This document shows, piece after piece, positions 1 through 6,309 of a DNA stretch of 7,963 bases (position 1 is its first letter; every line of letters starts with the position of its first letter). Below the pieces are notes generated by a model that was not told where the DNA came from, searched no databases, and worked only from the letters and a program-made list of their open reading frames with translations. Both the position numbers and the translations under genes were made by a program. The DNA comes from Leclercia sp. UBA7405 (lineage in GTDB: Bacteria; Pseudomonadota; Gammaproteobacteria; Enterobacterales; Enterobacteriaceae). The DNA lies in the NCBI GenBank assembly GCA_002469605.1, contig DKMV01000120.1, positions 1-7,963 of the forward strand, given 5' to 3'.

Positions 1-413
1 GGCACGTCCGGCAGCCAGTACTGCATATAGATACCCGCGGCGGTCAGCTCGGCCATTCCCACCAGCACGAACATCACCCAATAGTTCCAGCCGGAGAGGA
101 ACCCGGCGAACGGCCCCCAGTATTTATAGGCAAAGTGGGCAAAGGAGCCGGATACCGGCTCTTCGACCACCATTTCGCCGAGCTGGCGCATGATCAAAAA
201 GGCGATAATGCCGGCAATGCCGTAGCCCAGCAAAACCGCGGGCCCGGCCATCTGGATAGCAGGACCGATACCGAGGAACAGCCCGGTACCGATGGCGCCC
301 CCGAGGGCGATAAGTTGAATATGGCGGTTTTGCAAACCGCGATGCAGCGTCGGAGTCTGTTCCGACGAGGCTTCAGCAGCACCTGTGGCTGAAGCGGATG
401 ACGCGTCTTTCAC
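1..413 (-). CDS. pheP: Phenylalanine-specific permease PheP, N-terminal part (cut by window edge)
   Basis: Inner-membrane amino acid/proton symporter of the APC (AAT) family that imports phenylalanine. The 137 visible residues cover a hydrophilic, Ala/Ser-rich N-terminal tail (1-30) and about the first three membrane segments. The APC signature GGAIGTGLFLG lies at residues 38-48; its Gly-rich stretch forms the broken helix that binds the amino acid backbone. The segments around FAYKYWGPFAGF and GWNYWVMFVLVGMAELTA match E. coli PheP almost residue for residue as I remember it; only the tail differs clearly. The start is GTG at 411-413, preceded by an AGGGG-like Shine-Dalgarno stretch; a GTG start with sequence MK-A-S also fits E. 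coli PheP. E. coli PheP is about 458 residues, so roughly 70% of the gene lies beyond the left edge. It is transcribed away from phoX and separated from it by a terminator, so it should be its own transcript. Confidence 0.95.
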   Translation of the reverse strand, partial: MKDASSASATGAAEASSEQTPTLHRGLQNRHIQLIALGGAIGTGLFLGIGPAIQMAGPAVLLGYGIAGIIAFLIMRQLGEMVVEEPVSGSFAHFAYKYWGPFAGFLSGWNYWVMFVLVGMAELTAAGIYMQYWLPDV

Positions 414-447
414 GTCCTACCCCTGTCTCTTTTTCTGGAAGGGGCAC

Positions 448-476
448 CTTTTAACACTTCGTGCCGGTGGTAGCAA
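448..476 (-). promoter_or_regulatory. Candidate sigma70 promoter of pheP
   Basis: On the minus strand TTGCTA (471-476) is followed after 17 bases by TAAAAG (448-453). Each hexamer matches consensus at four of six positions. It lies just past the phoX terminator and would give a leader of roughly 28 bases before the GTG start. No TyrR box or other operator is evident. The match is modest. Confidence 0.35.
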
Positions 477-482
477 GTTAAA

Positions 483-508
483 CGCCGGGCAACGAGGGTT
501 GCCCGGCG
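483..508 (-). terminator. Rho-independent terminator after phoX
   Basis: A perfect 11-bp inverted repeat (arms 483-493 and 498-508) surrounds a 4-base loop, with GC-rich arms. It starts 8 bases after the phoX stop codon. On the minus strand the stem is followed by TTTAACTT, a short T-rich tail. On the plus strand no T run follows, so it acts in the phoX direction and insulates pheP. Confidence 0.75.
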
Positions 509-516
509 GGAGGGGA

Positions 517-2478
517 TCACGACCCGATAATGCCGCCGTCCGCTTTGGTGATCACCACCGTCGCGGCGCGAGGACGTCCGTTCGGGTCAGCATCGGGCCA
601 GTTAGAGACGGCGCGCGGGTTGGACGGATCGGTGATGTCATCCCCGCCCTCCCCCGGATGCTGAATATTGATAAACAGCGTGCGGTTGTCCGGCGTAAAG
701 GCGATGCCGGTGATTTCGCAGCCGCGCGGCCCGGTCAGGAAACGGCGATACTCGTTGGTGCCCGGGATGGTCGCCACCATCTGGTTATTGCCCATCCCTT
801 CATAGGCTTTTTTGTTGATGGTGCTGGAGGAGACGTCGGTCTGGATCCAGAGCACCCCCTGATGGTCAAACGACAGGCCGTCCGGGCTGCCAAATTCGGC
901 CCCCTTCATGCTTCCCCTGGCGTTCGACTCCGTGGTATCGGTACGACCGGCCAGCACCAGGATATCCCACTTAAAGCGCAGCGCCGCAGGATCGCCCCCC
1001 TCTTCGTGCCAGTGCATAATATGGCCGAATGCGTTATTTGCCCTGGGGTTGGCCGCATCTACCGGCGCTTTCCCCTCTTTGCCGCGATCGCTGTTGTTGG
1101 TCAGCGTGCAGTAGACGCTGCCGCTGCTGTGGGGATCGACCGCGATCCACTCCGGGCGATCCATTTTTGTGGCGCCTGCCGCATCGGCTGCCAGACGGGT
1201 TTTTACCAGCAGATCGCCCTGGCTTTCGAAGCCTTTGCTTTTATCAAGGCCGTTTTGACCAAACACCAGCGGCAGCCATTCGCCGGAGCCATCTTCGTTA
1301 AATCGGGCAACGTACAGCGTGCCGGCGGTCAGCAGTTGCATATTGGCGCTGCGGTTCGCGGCATCGTATTGCTTGTCGGAGACAAACTTGTAGATGTATT
1401 CGAACTTCTGGTCGTCGCCCATATAGGTGACCACGCGCTTATCGGCCGCCAGGGTGACGGCCGCGCCTTCGTGTTTGAAGCGCCCCAGCGCGGTGTGTTT
1501 GCGCGGCGTGGAGGTGGGATCGTAAGGGTCAATCTCCACCACCCAGCCAAAGCGGTTCGGCTCGTTCGGCGTCTTATCGACGTTAAAGCGGTCGTCCACC
1601 TCGCTCCAGCGGTAGGACTCATCGCTGTCGCTGATGCCGTAGCGCTTCTCCAGCGCGTTAAGCTCGCCTTTCTTGACGAAAATATCCGACCAGTTCTCTT
1701 CGCAGGTGAGGTAGGTTCCCCACGGGGTATAGCCATTGGCGCAGTTTTGCATGGTGCCAAGCACCTGCTCGCCCAGCGGATCGGCGGCGGTTTTCATCGA
1801 CGCCTGATGGCGCGCCGGGCCGGTCAGCTGCATGGGGGTGTTCACCGTGATGCGGCGGGCAAAGGTGGATGGACGAACCACCTCCCAGCCGCTGTCGTTC
1901 TTTTTCACTTCGATAACCGATACGCCCATCGCATTCTGGCCTTTACGCGCCTTATCGGCGCGCCAGTTGGCCGTGCCGTCGGTAAAGAGCATACCGTTAT
2001 CGATATACTCGTGGTTCATCGCCAGCAGGCCGTGGCCGGGGTTCTCCTCCCCCTGCGGCAGGCTAAACCACGCCATGCCGTCATGGTGCATGCCCGCCTG
2101 CGCCGCCTGCTCGTCCGTGGTGTTGCTGGCGTCAGATTTGAATTCCGGCATATTGCCTTTGATACCGACAGGATCGCCCCAGCGGTAGAAAGGACGCGCG
2201 ATATAGCCTTCCGGCACTATCACCCTGTCTTCTGTGGAGACCGGGATACCGGTAAAGCCGAGCGAGACCGCCTTTGCCAGCGCCGAGGGCTGCGAAACCG
2301 CGGCCAGCGCGTTTTCAGGCCGGAGTAAGAACGGGAAGGAGGCAGCGGCGCCGGCTACGGCCCCCATCTGCAAAAAGCGGCGGCGGGTGACCACGCTGGA
2401 AAATACCGGATTAGCGCTGGGATTGCTGACATCGTCACGATGTTCTTTTTTGAATAAGGACTTAAGAGGTTTACCCAC
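517..2478 (-). CDS. phoX: PhoX-family (DUF839) alkaline phosphatase, Tat-exported
   Basis: Predicted periplasmic phosphatase that releases phosphate from organic phosphoesters. PhoX enzymes use an iron-calcium cofactor rather than the zinc of PhoA. The 653 residues start with a long polar N-region and a twin-arginine motif, TRRRFLQ (31-37), then a hydrophobic stretch and an Ala-Leu-Ala site (57-59), so export is by Tat, folded, after cofactor insertion. Family-typical segments follow: NCANGYTPWGTYLTCEENW (245-263), with Cys246 the likely iron ligand and Glu260/261 candidate metal ligands; LGRFKHEGA (331-339); MGDDQKFEYIYKF (353-365); RPEWIAVDP (441-449); and SPDGLSF (531-537). Length is normal for the family. 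The start is GTG with AGGAAG a few bases upstream. It has its own Pho-box promoter and terminator, so it is a single-gene unit. Family assignment is strong; substrate and activity are inferred. The symbol is a family name. Confidence 0.88.
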   Translation of the reverse strand: MGKPLKSLFKKEHRDDVSNPSANPVFSSVVTRRRFLQMGAVAGAAASFPFLLRPENALAAVSQPSALAKAVSLGFTGIPVSTEDRVIVPEGYIARPFYRWGDPVGIKGNMPEFKSDASNTTDEQAAQAGMHHDGMAWFSLPQGEENPGHGLLAMNHEYIDNGMLFTDGTANWRADKARKGQNAMGVSVIEVKKNDSGWEVVRPSTFARRITVNTPMQLTGPARHQASMKTAADPLGEQVLGTMQNCANGYTPWGTYLTCEENWSDIFVKKGELNALEKRYGISDSDESYRWSEVDDRFNVDKTPNEPNRFGWVVEIDPYDPTSTPRKHTALGRFKHEGAAVTLAADKRVVTYMGDDQKFEYIYKFVSDKQYDAANRSANMQLLTAGTLYVARFNEDGSGEWLPLVFGQNGLDKSKGFESQGDLLVKTRLAADAAGATKMDRPEWIAVDPHSSGSVYCTLTNNSDRGKEGKAPVDAANPRANNAFGHIMHWHEEGGDPAALRFKWDILVLAGRTDTTESNARGSMKGAEFGSPDGLSFDHQGVLWIQTDVSSSTINKKAYEGMGNNQMVATIPGTNEYRRFLTGPRGCEITGIAFTPDNRTLFINIQHPGEGGDDITDPSNPRAVSNWPDADPNGRPRAATVVITKADGGIIGS

Positions 2479-2522
2479 GGTGGCTTCCTGTCGTTTGACT
2501 GAAAAAGGGACAAAGTGGGAAC

Positions 2523-2556
2523 ACTATAGAAATACTTTATTACATTTTTATAACAA
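2523..2556 (-). promoter_or_regulatory. Pho box and -10 element of phoX (predicted PhoB-activated promoter)
   Basis: The minus-strand 18-mer TTGTTATAAAAATGTAAT (2539-2556) matches the PhoB consensus CTGTCATAWAWCTGTCAY at 14 of 18 positions, including both TGT cores repeated 11 bases apart and the A/T-rich spacers. Exactly 10 bases downstream lies TATAGT (2523-2528), a 5/6 match to a -10 element. This is the usual layout of a Pho promoter, where the box replaces the -35. Transcription would begin near 2516, giving a leader of about 38 bases. The gene product, a phosphatase, fits the signal. Confidence 0.68.
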
Positions 2557-2566
2557 ATGAGAGGAT

Positions 2567-2582
2567 GGGGCTTCCCTGCCCC
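2567..2582 (-). terminator. GC hairpin after the TonB receptor gene, possible terminator
   Basis: GGGGC and GCCCC arms (2567-2571 and 2578-2582) flank a 6-base loop, 18 bases past the receptor stop codon. The stem is short and the sequence after it on the minus strand (ATCCTCTCATTTG) lacks a proper T run, so it is at best a weak or Rho-assisted terminator. It sits immediately upstream of the phoX Pho box. Confidence 0.4.
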
Positions 2583-2600
2583 GGATAACGAGGGTAGAAC

Positions 2601-4793
2601 TCAGAACTCGTAGCCGACGGAGACCTTAAAGGTGCGCGGCTCGCCCTGGTAGATATAGGTGCCGCTGTCGTCGGCGCCCGCCCAGTAATTTTCGTCGGTG
2701 ACGTTCTCCACGCCCGCCCGCACCGTCATCTGGTTCTGGTTATTGTTTACCGCCAGGCGGTAACGCACGCCGAGATCCAGCGTGGTGTAGCTATCCAGCT
2801 TTTTGCTATTCGCCAGGTTGGCGTACTGCGAGCCGGAGTGATTCACGCGGGCGATGGCGGTCAGGCCGTCCACCGGCTTGATGTCATACTCTGCGCCAAG
2901 CACCGCATAGAAGTTCGGCACGCCGATAGCGTCGTTGCCCTGGTTCACCCCGCCGTTGGTTTTGGTCAGCTCCGCCTGCAGCCAGGTAGCGCTGGCGTTC
3001 ATCCGCAGCCCCAGCACTGGCTCGCCGAAGACGTTCAGCTCTACCCCGCGGTTACGCTGCTCGGCATCCAGACCGTAGTGTTTAGTCACGGCATCAAGGG
3101 TCGGGGTCGGCATCTTGATCTCAAACAGCGCCAGCGAGCCGCCCACCCGGCCGAAGTCCGCCTTCACGCCCACTTCGTTCTGCTTAGAGTGTACGATCCC
3201 GGTGCTCTGGCCGTAGTTAACCGCGGTGTTTGGCGCGGTTTTCCCCGGCTGCAGCGCCTCGGTGTGGTTGGCGTAGAGCGACAGCTCCTGCCACGGCTTG
3301 TAAACCAGGCCATAGGTCGGCATCCAGCGGCTGCCGTCGAAGCCGTCGGCGGCGTTTTCATTCCCGGTGGCTTTGTTATAGCCGCGGATCACCACTTTCT
3401 GATGGCGCGCGCCGAGGGTGAGCAGCAGTTTGTCATCCAGCACGCCGAGGGTATCGCTTAAGAGCCAGCCCTGGGTGCGGGTGCGGCCGCTGGTCAGCGG
3501 ATCGCTGTAGTTGCCGCCGCTGCCGTTAAAGTTGGTGCTGTCGGCAGGCGCAACCGGATAAGGGTGATAGATGTTGACCAGCGGATTATCTGCCGCCGCC
3601 GACATCTTCCAGGCGATTTTTTCCTCTTTGCTCATCGCCGAGTAGCCGACGTTTACCTTGTGCGAGACAAAGCCGGTATCGAAGTTACCGCGGATGCCCG
3701 CCATGCCGCTGACGGCATCGCTGATGCGGTTGGTGTCCAGTCGGCTGGCGATGGCGTCACCGCTGGCGTCCAGCAGCTTAGGGGCGCTGTAGAGGCCCAG
3801 CTCGTGGGCGTGCTGGGCACCCAGGCCGGTGTAGGCCGTCCAGCTGTCGGTAATGTCGTACTCGCTGCGCCACATGCCGAATTCGTTTTCGACATCGCTC
3901 CAGGCCCATTTTTGCGAGTAGCTACGGTCGTTTTTCGGCAGCGAGGGGACAAAATCTATCGCCGAGATGTTGAGACCCGTCTCGCCGCCGTGGAAGGTTT
4001 TCTTCTGGTAACCCATATCCACCGAGGTGCGGAATTTGTCGCCTTTATAATCCAGCCCGACCGAGGCCAGAGTGGTGCGGCGGCGATCGTTATCGACGGC
4101 GGTATCCCCTTCCCGGTGCACCAGGTTAACGCGGGCGCCGAACTGGTCGCTATCGCCGAAGCGGCGGCCCGCGTCCAGGGTGGTGCCGATCTGCGCATCC
4201 GAGGTGTAATCCATCCCCAGCTTCACCTGCGGGACGTCGCCAGCGTGTTTAGGTTCGAGGTTAATCATGCCGCCCACGCCGGAGCTGGCCGCGCCGTTCA
4301 TCAGGGCGTTGGCCCCTTTGAAGATCTCAATGCGGTCCACCATCTGGGCATCCACCACCTGACGCGGCAGCACGCCGGAGAGCCCGCCAAAGGTCATGTC
4401 ATCCCCGTCAAACTTCAGGCCGCGGATACGGAAGCTTTCGGCGTAGTTGCCGTAGCCCTGCAGCGGCTGTACGCCCGCGTCGTTGGCTACCACGTCGCCA
4501 ATGGTGCGCGCCTGCTGATCTTCCACCAGCTTGGCGGTGTAGCTAATGATGTTAAAGGGCACGTCCATGGCGTTCTGCTGGCCGAGCATCCCCATGCGAC
4601 CGCCGTTCGCCACCTGTCCGTCGAGGAAGGCCGGCACCAGCTGGTCGCCGCCGGGTTTAAAGTCGCTGCCCGGCGCGCTCTGTACCAGGATGGTATCTTC
4701 TTTGCTTTCAACGGTGGCGGCGAAGGCCGTGTGGGTAACCGCGCCGATAGCCAGCGCCAGCAGCGTTTTGTTCATTTTTCTGGTGTTGTTCAT
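2601..4793 (-). CDS. TonB-dependent outer-membrane siderophore receptor
   Basis: Outer-membrane gated channel that binds a ferric siderophore and imports it with energy from TonB-ExbBD. With the ATG at 4793 the protein has 730 residues: a Sec signal peptide (about 1-25, ending TAFA), a TonB-box-like DTILV (33-37), a plug domain (about 75-185) with FRIRGL (121-126) and VDRIEIFKGANALMNG (152-167), then a beta-barrel of about 540 residues ending in VSVGYEF with the terminal Phe typical of outer-membrane proteins. Length and motifs fit the TonB-siderophore receptor family; the plug is of the FcuA/FhuE-like kind, which hints at a hydroxamate, but substrate cannot be read from sequence. An in-frame TTG at 4808 is less likely. 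ATG at 4775 would also give a complete signal peptide, and no start has a strong Shine-Dalgarno (GAG six bases before the chosen ATG). It follows the YncE-like gene by 51 bases and probably shares its Fur promoter. Confidence 0.9.
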   Translation of the reverse strand: MNNTRKMNKTLLALAIGAVTHTAFAATVESKEDTILVQSAPGSDFKPGGDQLVPAFLDGQVANGGRMGMLGQQNAMDVPFNIISYTAKLVEDQQARTIGDVVANDAGVQPLQGYGNYAESFRIRGLKFDGDDMTFGGLSGVLPRQVVDAQMVDRIEIFKGANALMNGAASSGVGGMINLEPKHAGDVPQVKLGMDYTSDAQIGTTLDAGRRFGDSDQFGARVNLVHREGDTAVDNDRRRTTLASVGLDYKGDKFRTSVDMGYQKKTFHGGETGLNISAIDFVPSLPKNDRSYSQKWAWSDVENEFGMWRSEYDITDSWTAYTGLGAQHAHELGLYSAPKLLDASGDAIASRLDTNRISDAVSGMAGIRGNFDTGFVSHKVNVGYSAMSKEEKIAWKMSAAADNPLVNIYHPYPVAPADSTNFNGSGGNYSDPLTSGRTRTQGWLLSDTLGVLDDKLLLTLGARHQKVVIRGYNKATGNENAADGFDGSRWMPTYGLVYKPWQELSLYANHTEALQPGKTAPNTAVNYGQSTGIVHSKQNEVGVKADFGRVGGSLALFEIKMPTPTLDAVTKHYGLDAEQRNRGVELNVFGEPVLGLRMNASATWLQAELTKTNGGVNQGNDAIGVPNFYAVLGAEYDIKPVDGLTAIARVNHSGSQYANLANSKKLDSYTTLDLGVRYRLAVNNNQNQMTVRAGVENVTDENYWAGADDSGTYIYQGEPRTFKVSVGYEF

Positions 4794-4819
4794 AGCGAGC
4801 TCATTCAAGTGCGCAAAAT

Positions 4820-4835
4820 GGCCCGTTGCCGGGCC
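4820..4835 (-). promoter_or_regulatory. Intercistronic hairpin with GNRA loop
   Basis: The minus strand reads GGCCCG-GCAA-CGGGCC: a perfect 6-bp GC stem closed by a GNRA tetraloop, followed by ATTTTG. It fills the gap between the stop of the YncE-like gene and the receptor start. The weak T run makes it a possible partial terminator or an mRNA-stability element that sets the ratio of the two proteins. Confidence 0.5.
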
Positions 4836-4844
4836 TGAATAATG

Positions 4845-5930
4845 TTATTTAAGGGAAATTCTGACGACGCTGTCCGGCCCGTTAGTCGAGTGATCTTTAT
4901 TGAAGGGCTGTTTAACGGTGACGTACAGGGTCTGGCCATCTTCAGAGAGCAGCAGGCTGTTCGGATTTGGCGGCAGATCCCAGCGCTGTTTCACCGCGTA
5001 GGTGGTGGCGTCCAGGCTCAGCACCTTGCCCGCGTCGCGCTGAGAGATGTAGAGCTCATTGCGTTTAGGGTTGAATTTCACCGCCAGCGAATCGCCCACG
5101 TCGAGCTGTTTGATAACCTCGCCGCTGTGGATATCCAGCACCAGAGTGGTTTTGGCTTTGGAGTTGTCGGTCACGAAGAGGCGGCCGGTCGCTTTATCTT
5201 CCGCCAGGTTCAGCAGCAGCGCCGGCTTGTCGCCGAGCGGTTTCCAGCGTTTTTCGATACGGTTGTTGTGCGGGTTGAGCACCAGGATCTCACCGCCGCC
5301 GTTGGCGACGTAAATACGATCGGTCTGCTCAGACCACATCAGGCCGGTGACCCACTGCCCGGCATTCTTGATGGTTTTTTTCAGCTTCAGCGTGTTGGCA
5401 TCCACCACCCAGATCACCGCCGGATCGGCCACGCCGCCGATATAAAGCGTGCCTTCATGCAGCAGCACCTGACGCGCGCCGTATGGGTAGCCCTCTTTAT
5501 TGCGCTCGGTGAACAGCAGGCGCTGTTTCACTTTGCCCTCGGCGGTGTCGATGGCGCTGATGCCGCCGTCCAGCGAGTTGGTGGTATAGAGCGTTTTCCC
5601 ATCCGGGGAGATGGCCAGAGCGAAGTTTTTCAGGTCGGTATGGCTGCGGCCGATGGTTTTCAGGGTGGTGGGATCGAGCTTGTAGACTACCCCGCCCTGC
5701 ACGTCCTTAAAGCCTTCAGAGCTGGCAACGTAGAGCGCATCGCCTTTCGGGCTCAGCACCATTTCGTACAGGCCATCCGCGAGATCGCGTTTTACCACCC
5801 CGGTCTGGGCTGGCGCGGTCGCGGGTTCAGGGGTTTGTGCGGCGGGTTTGGTTACCGTGGCGTGCTGTGCGGCACAACCTGTAAGGGACACGGCAACAAG
5901 CAGCGCCAGGGCGGAGAGTTTTTTAGTCAT
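4845..5930 (-). CDS. YncE-like seven-bladed beta-propeller lipoprotein
   Basis: A 361-residue predicted lipoprotein. Lys3-Lys4, a hydrophobic stretch and the lipobox SLTGC place the lipidated Cys at 19; Ala at +2 predicts sorting to the outer membrane. A Pro/Ala/Thr-rich linker (about 20-44) leads to a propeller with seven YVTN-type repeats: LYVAS (66-70), LYTTN (114-118), LYIGG (162-166), IYVAN (206-210), LFVTD (251-255), LYISQ (293-297) and LYVTV (335-339). It resembles E. coli YncE, including VIWVVD, LAVKFNP and the NSL..S.DG.TLYV end, but YncE is a soluble periplasmic protein encoded divergently from the receptor gene yncD. Here it precedes a TonB-dependent receptor in the same direction, which suggests a job at the outer membrane with that receptor; the function is unproven. 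The ATG at 5930 is chosen because AAAGGA lies 8 bases upstream; the ATG at 5939 overlaps that site. Control is probably by Fur. Confidence 0.85.
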   Translation of the reverse strand: MTKKLSALALLVAVSLTGCAAQHATVTKPAAQTPEPATAPAQTGVVKRDLADGLYEMVLSPKGDALYVASSEGFKDVQGGVVYKLDPTTLKTIGRSHTDLKNFALAISPDGKTLYTTNSLDGGISAIDTAEGKVKQRLLFTERNKEGYPYGARQVLLHEGTLYIGGVADPAVIWVVDANTLKLKKTIKNAGQWVTGLMWSEQTDRIYVANGGGEILVLNPHNNRIEKRWKPLGDKPALLLNLAEDKATGRLFVTDNSKAKTTLVLDIHSGEVIKQLDVGDSLAVKFNPKRNELYISQRDAGKVLSLDATTYAVKQRWDLPPNPNSLLLSEDGQTLYVTVKQPFNKDHSTNGPDSVVRISLK

Positions 5931-6025
5931 CAGGAACATCCTTTACCGTACAAAACGAATTTGAGGCGGATGTCTGCGTCGCATAGGGTTGCGATTATGG
6001 TTGTGATATCGGGCCTGTGGCCCAT
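5930..6025 (-). CDS. Possible 31-codon upstream ORF (leader peptide) coupled to the YncE-like gene
   Basis: An ATG at 6025 starts a 31-residue reading frame (MGHRPDITTIIATL..., ending YGKGCS). It has a good Shine-Dalgarno, GGTGGAG (6031-6037), five bases before the ATG. Its stop overlaps the start of the lipoprotein gene as TGATG, the classic arrangement for translational coupling. The peptide is not recognised and has no evident signal or domain. The Shine-Dalgarno lies inside a predicted 12-bp helix, so translation could be switched by RNA folding. It may be chance in a 190-base leader; I give it less than even odds. Confidence 0.4.
   Translation of the reverse strand: MGHRPDITTIIATLCDADIRLKFVLYGKGCS
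5939..5944 (-). promoter_or_regulatory. Ribosome binding site deciding the lipoprotein start
   Basis: The minus strand reads AAAGGA, 8 bases before the ATG at 5930. The upstream in-frame ATG at 5939 uses the last A of this site and so would have no spacing. This favours the 361-residue form with a compact signal peptide beginning MTKK. Confidence 0.65.
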
Positions 6026-6037
6026 GCAGACTCCACC
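5965..6037 (-). ncRNA. Predicted three-way-junction leader RNA upstream of the iron operon
   Basis: In the minus-strand transcript GGTGGAGTCTGC (6026-6037) can pair with GCAGACATCCGCC (5965-5977) as a 12-bp helix with one bulged A and one G-U pair. It encloses two smaller hairpins: GGGCC-ACA-GGCCC (6011-6023) and TCGCA-ACCCTA-TGCGA. Together they form a closed three-way junction with a 16-base single-stranded joint, the shape of many cis-regulatory RNAs. It does not match the riboswitch motifs I can recall (cobalamin, TPP, FMN, Moco). The outer helix hides the Shine-Dalgarno of the upstream ORF. Ligand and function are unknown; folding was done by eye only. Confidence 0.45.
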
Positions 6038-6040
6038 GTT

Positions 6041-6106
6041 AACACTCAGTGTTCCTTGTGAGATCTGCACTCACTGCTGTCGTGGGGAGGTTCCGTTCTG
6101 GCCCAC
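6041..6106 (-). repeat. Three small inverted repeats in the 5' half of the leader
   Basis: In transcript order: GTGGG/CCCAC (6102-6106 with 6082-6086), GTGAG/CTCAC (6070-6074 with 6058-6062), and the near-perfect palindrome AACACTGAGTGTT (6041-6053). Each could fold as a short hairpin in the leader RNA. The last could also be a protein-binding site in DNA. Confidence 0.4.
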
Positions 6107-6116
6107 AAACACTAAA

Positions 6117-6154
6117 GAGAATGAGAACTATACTTATTATCTTTTCGTTAGCAA
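6117..6154 (-). promoter_or_regulatory. Fur-controlled promoter of the lipoprotein/receptor operon
   Basis: On the minus strand TTGCTA (6149-6154) and TATAGT (6127-6132) are separated by 16 bases and form a reasonable sigma70 promoter, giving a start near 6120. Overlapping the -10 is a Fur box, read on the plus strand as GAGAACTATACTTATTATC (6123-6141), which matches the 19-base consensus at 14 positions. A second copy offset by 6 bases (6117-6135) matches at 12, the usual overlapping pattern of Fur sites. Iron-loaded Fur would block RNA polymerase here, consistent with a siderophore receptor downstream. The leader to the lipoprotein ATG is about 190 bases. Confidence 0.75.
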
Positions 6155-6309
6155 GCGTAAATGCAGGTAAGCATTAATGAAAAGCTGGACGGATAAAGAG
6201 CGATGGGGGCCGGGAGCGGCACAAGGGCTTATTCAACGGGTAAGGGCGCAATAATGTCCCGCAAGACAATCTCAGGAGCAGAAGGAAAAAAGAGGTGGAG
6301 ATTTTTGAA

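Noticed and set aside
443..465. GGCAC/GTGCC inverted repeat before pheP
   Set aside because: A 5-bp stem with a 13-base loop and no T run; too weak to call, and it overlaps the candidate -10.
385..2328. Very long open frame on the plus strand opposite phoX
   Set aside because: It mirrors the coding frame of a clear PhoX gene, has no family features, and is the usual by-product of GC-rich codon use.
4794..4808. Five extra N-terminal residues of the receptor from an in-frame TTG
   Set aside because: TTG starts are rare and the extension lies before a normal signal peptide; ATG at 4793 or 4775 is more likely.
5931..6120. Known cobalamin-type riboswitch in front of the TonB receptor operon
   Set aside because: The leader lacks the conserved B12-box and core strings; only a partial GCCAC-like similarity was seen.
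3564..6170. Long plus-strand open frames opposite the receptor and lipoprotein genes (3564-4838 and 4842-6170)
   Set aside because: They are antisense to well-supported genes, with shadow-like composition and no recognisable domain.
6241..6250. TAAGGGCGCA matches the 5' end of argU (6378-6387), suggesting an att-type repeat
   Set aside because: It is only 10 bases long and corresponds to the tRNA 5' end rather than the 3' end used as attachment site; no integrase is nearby.
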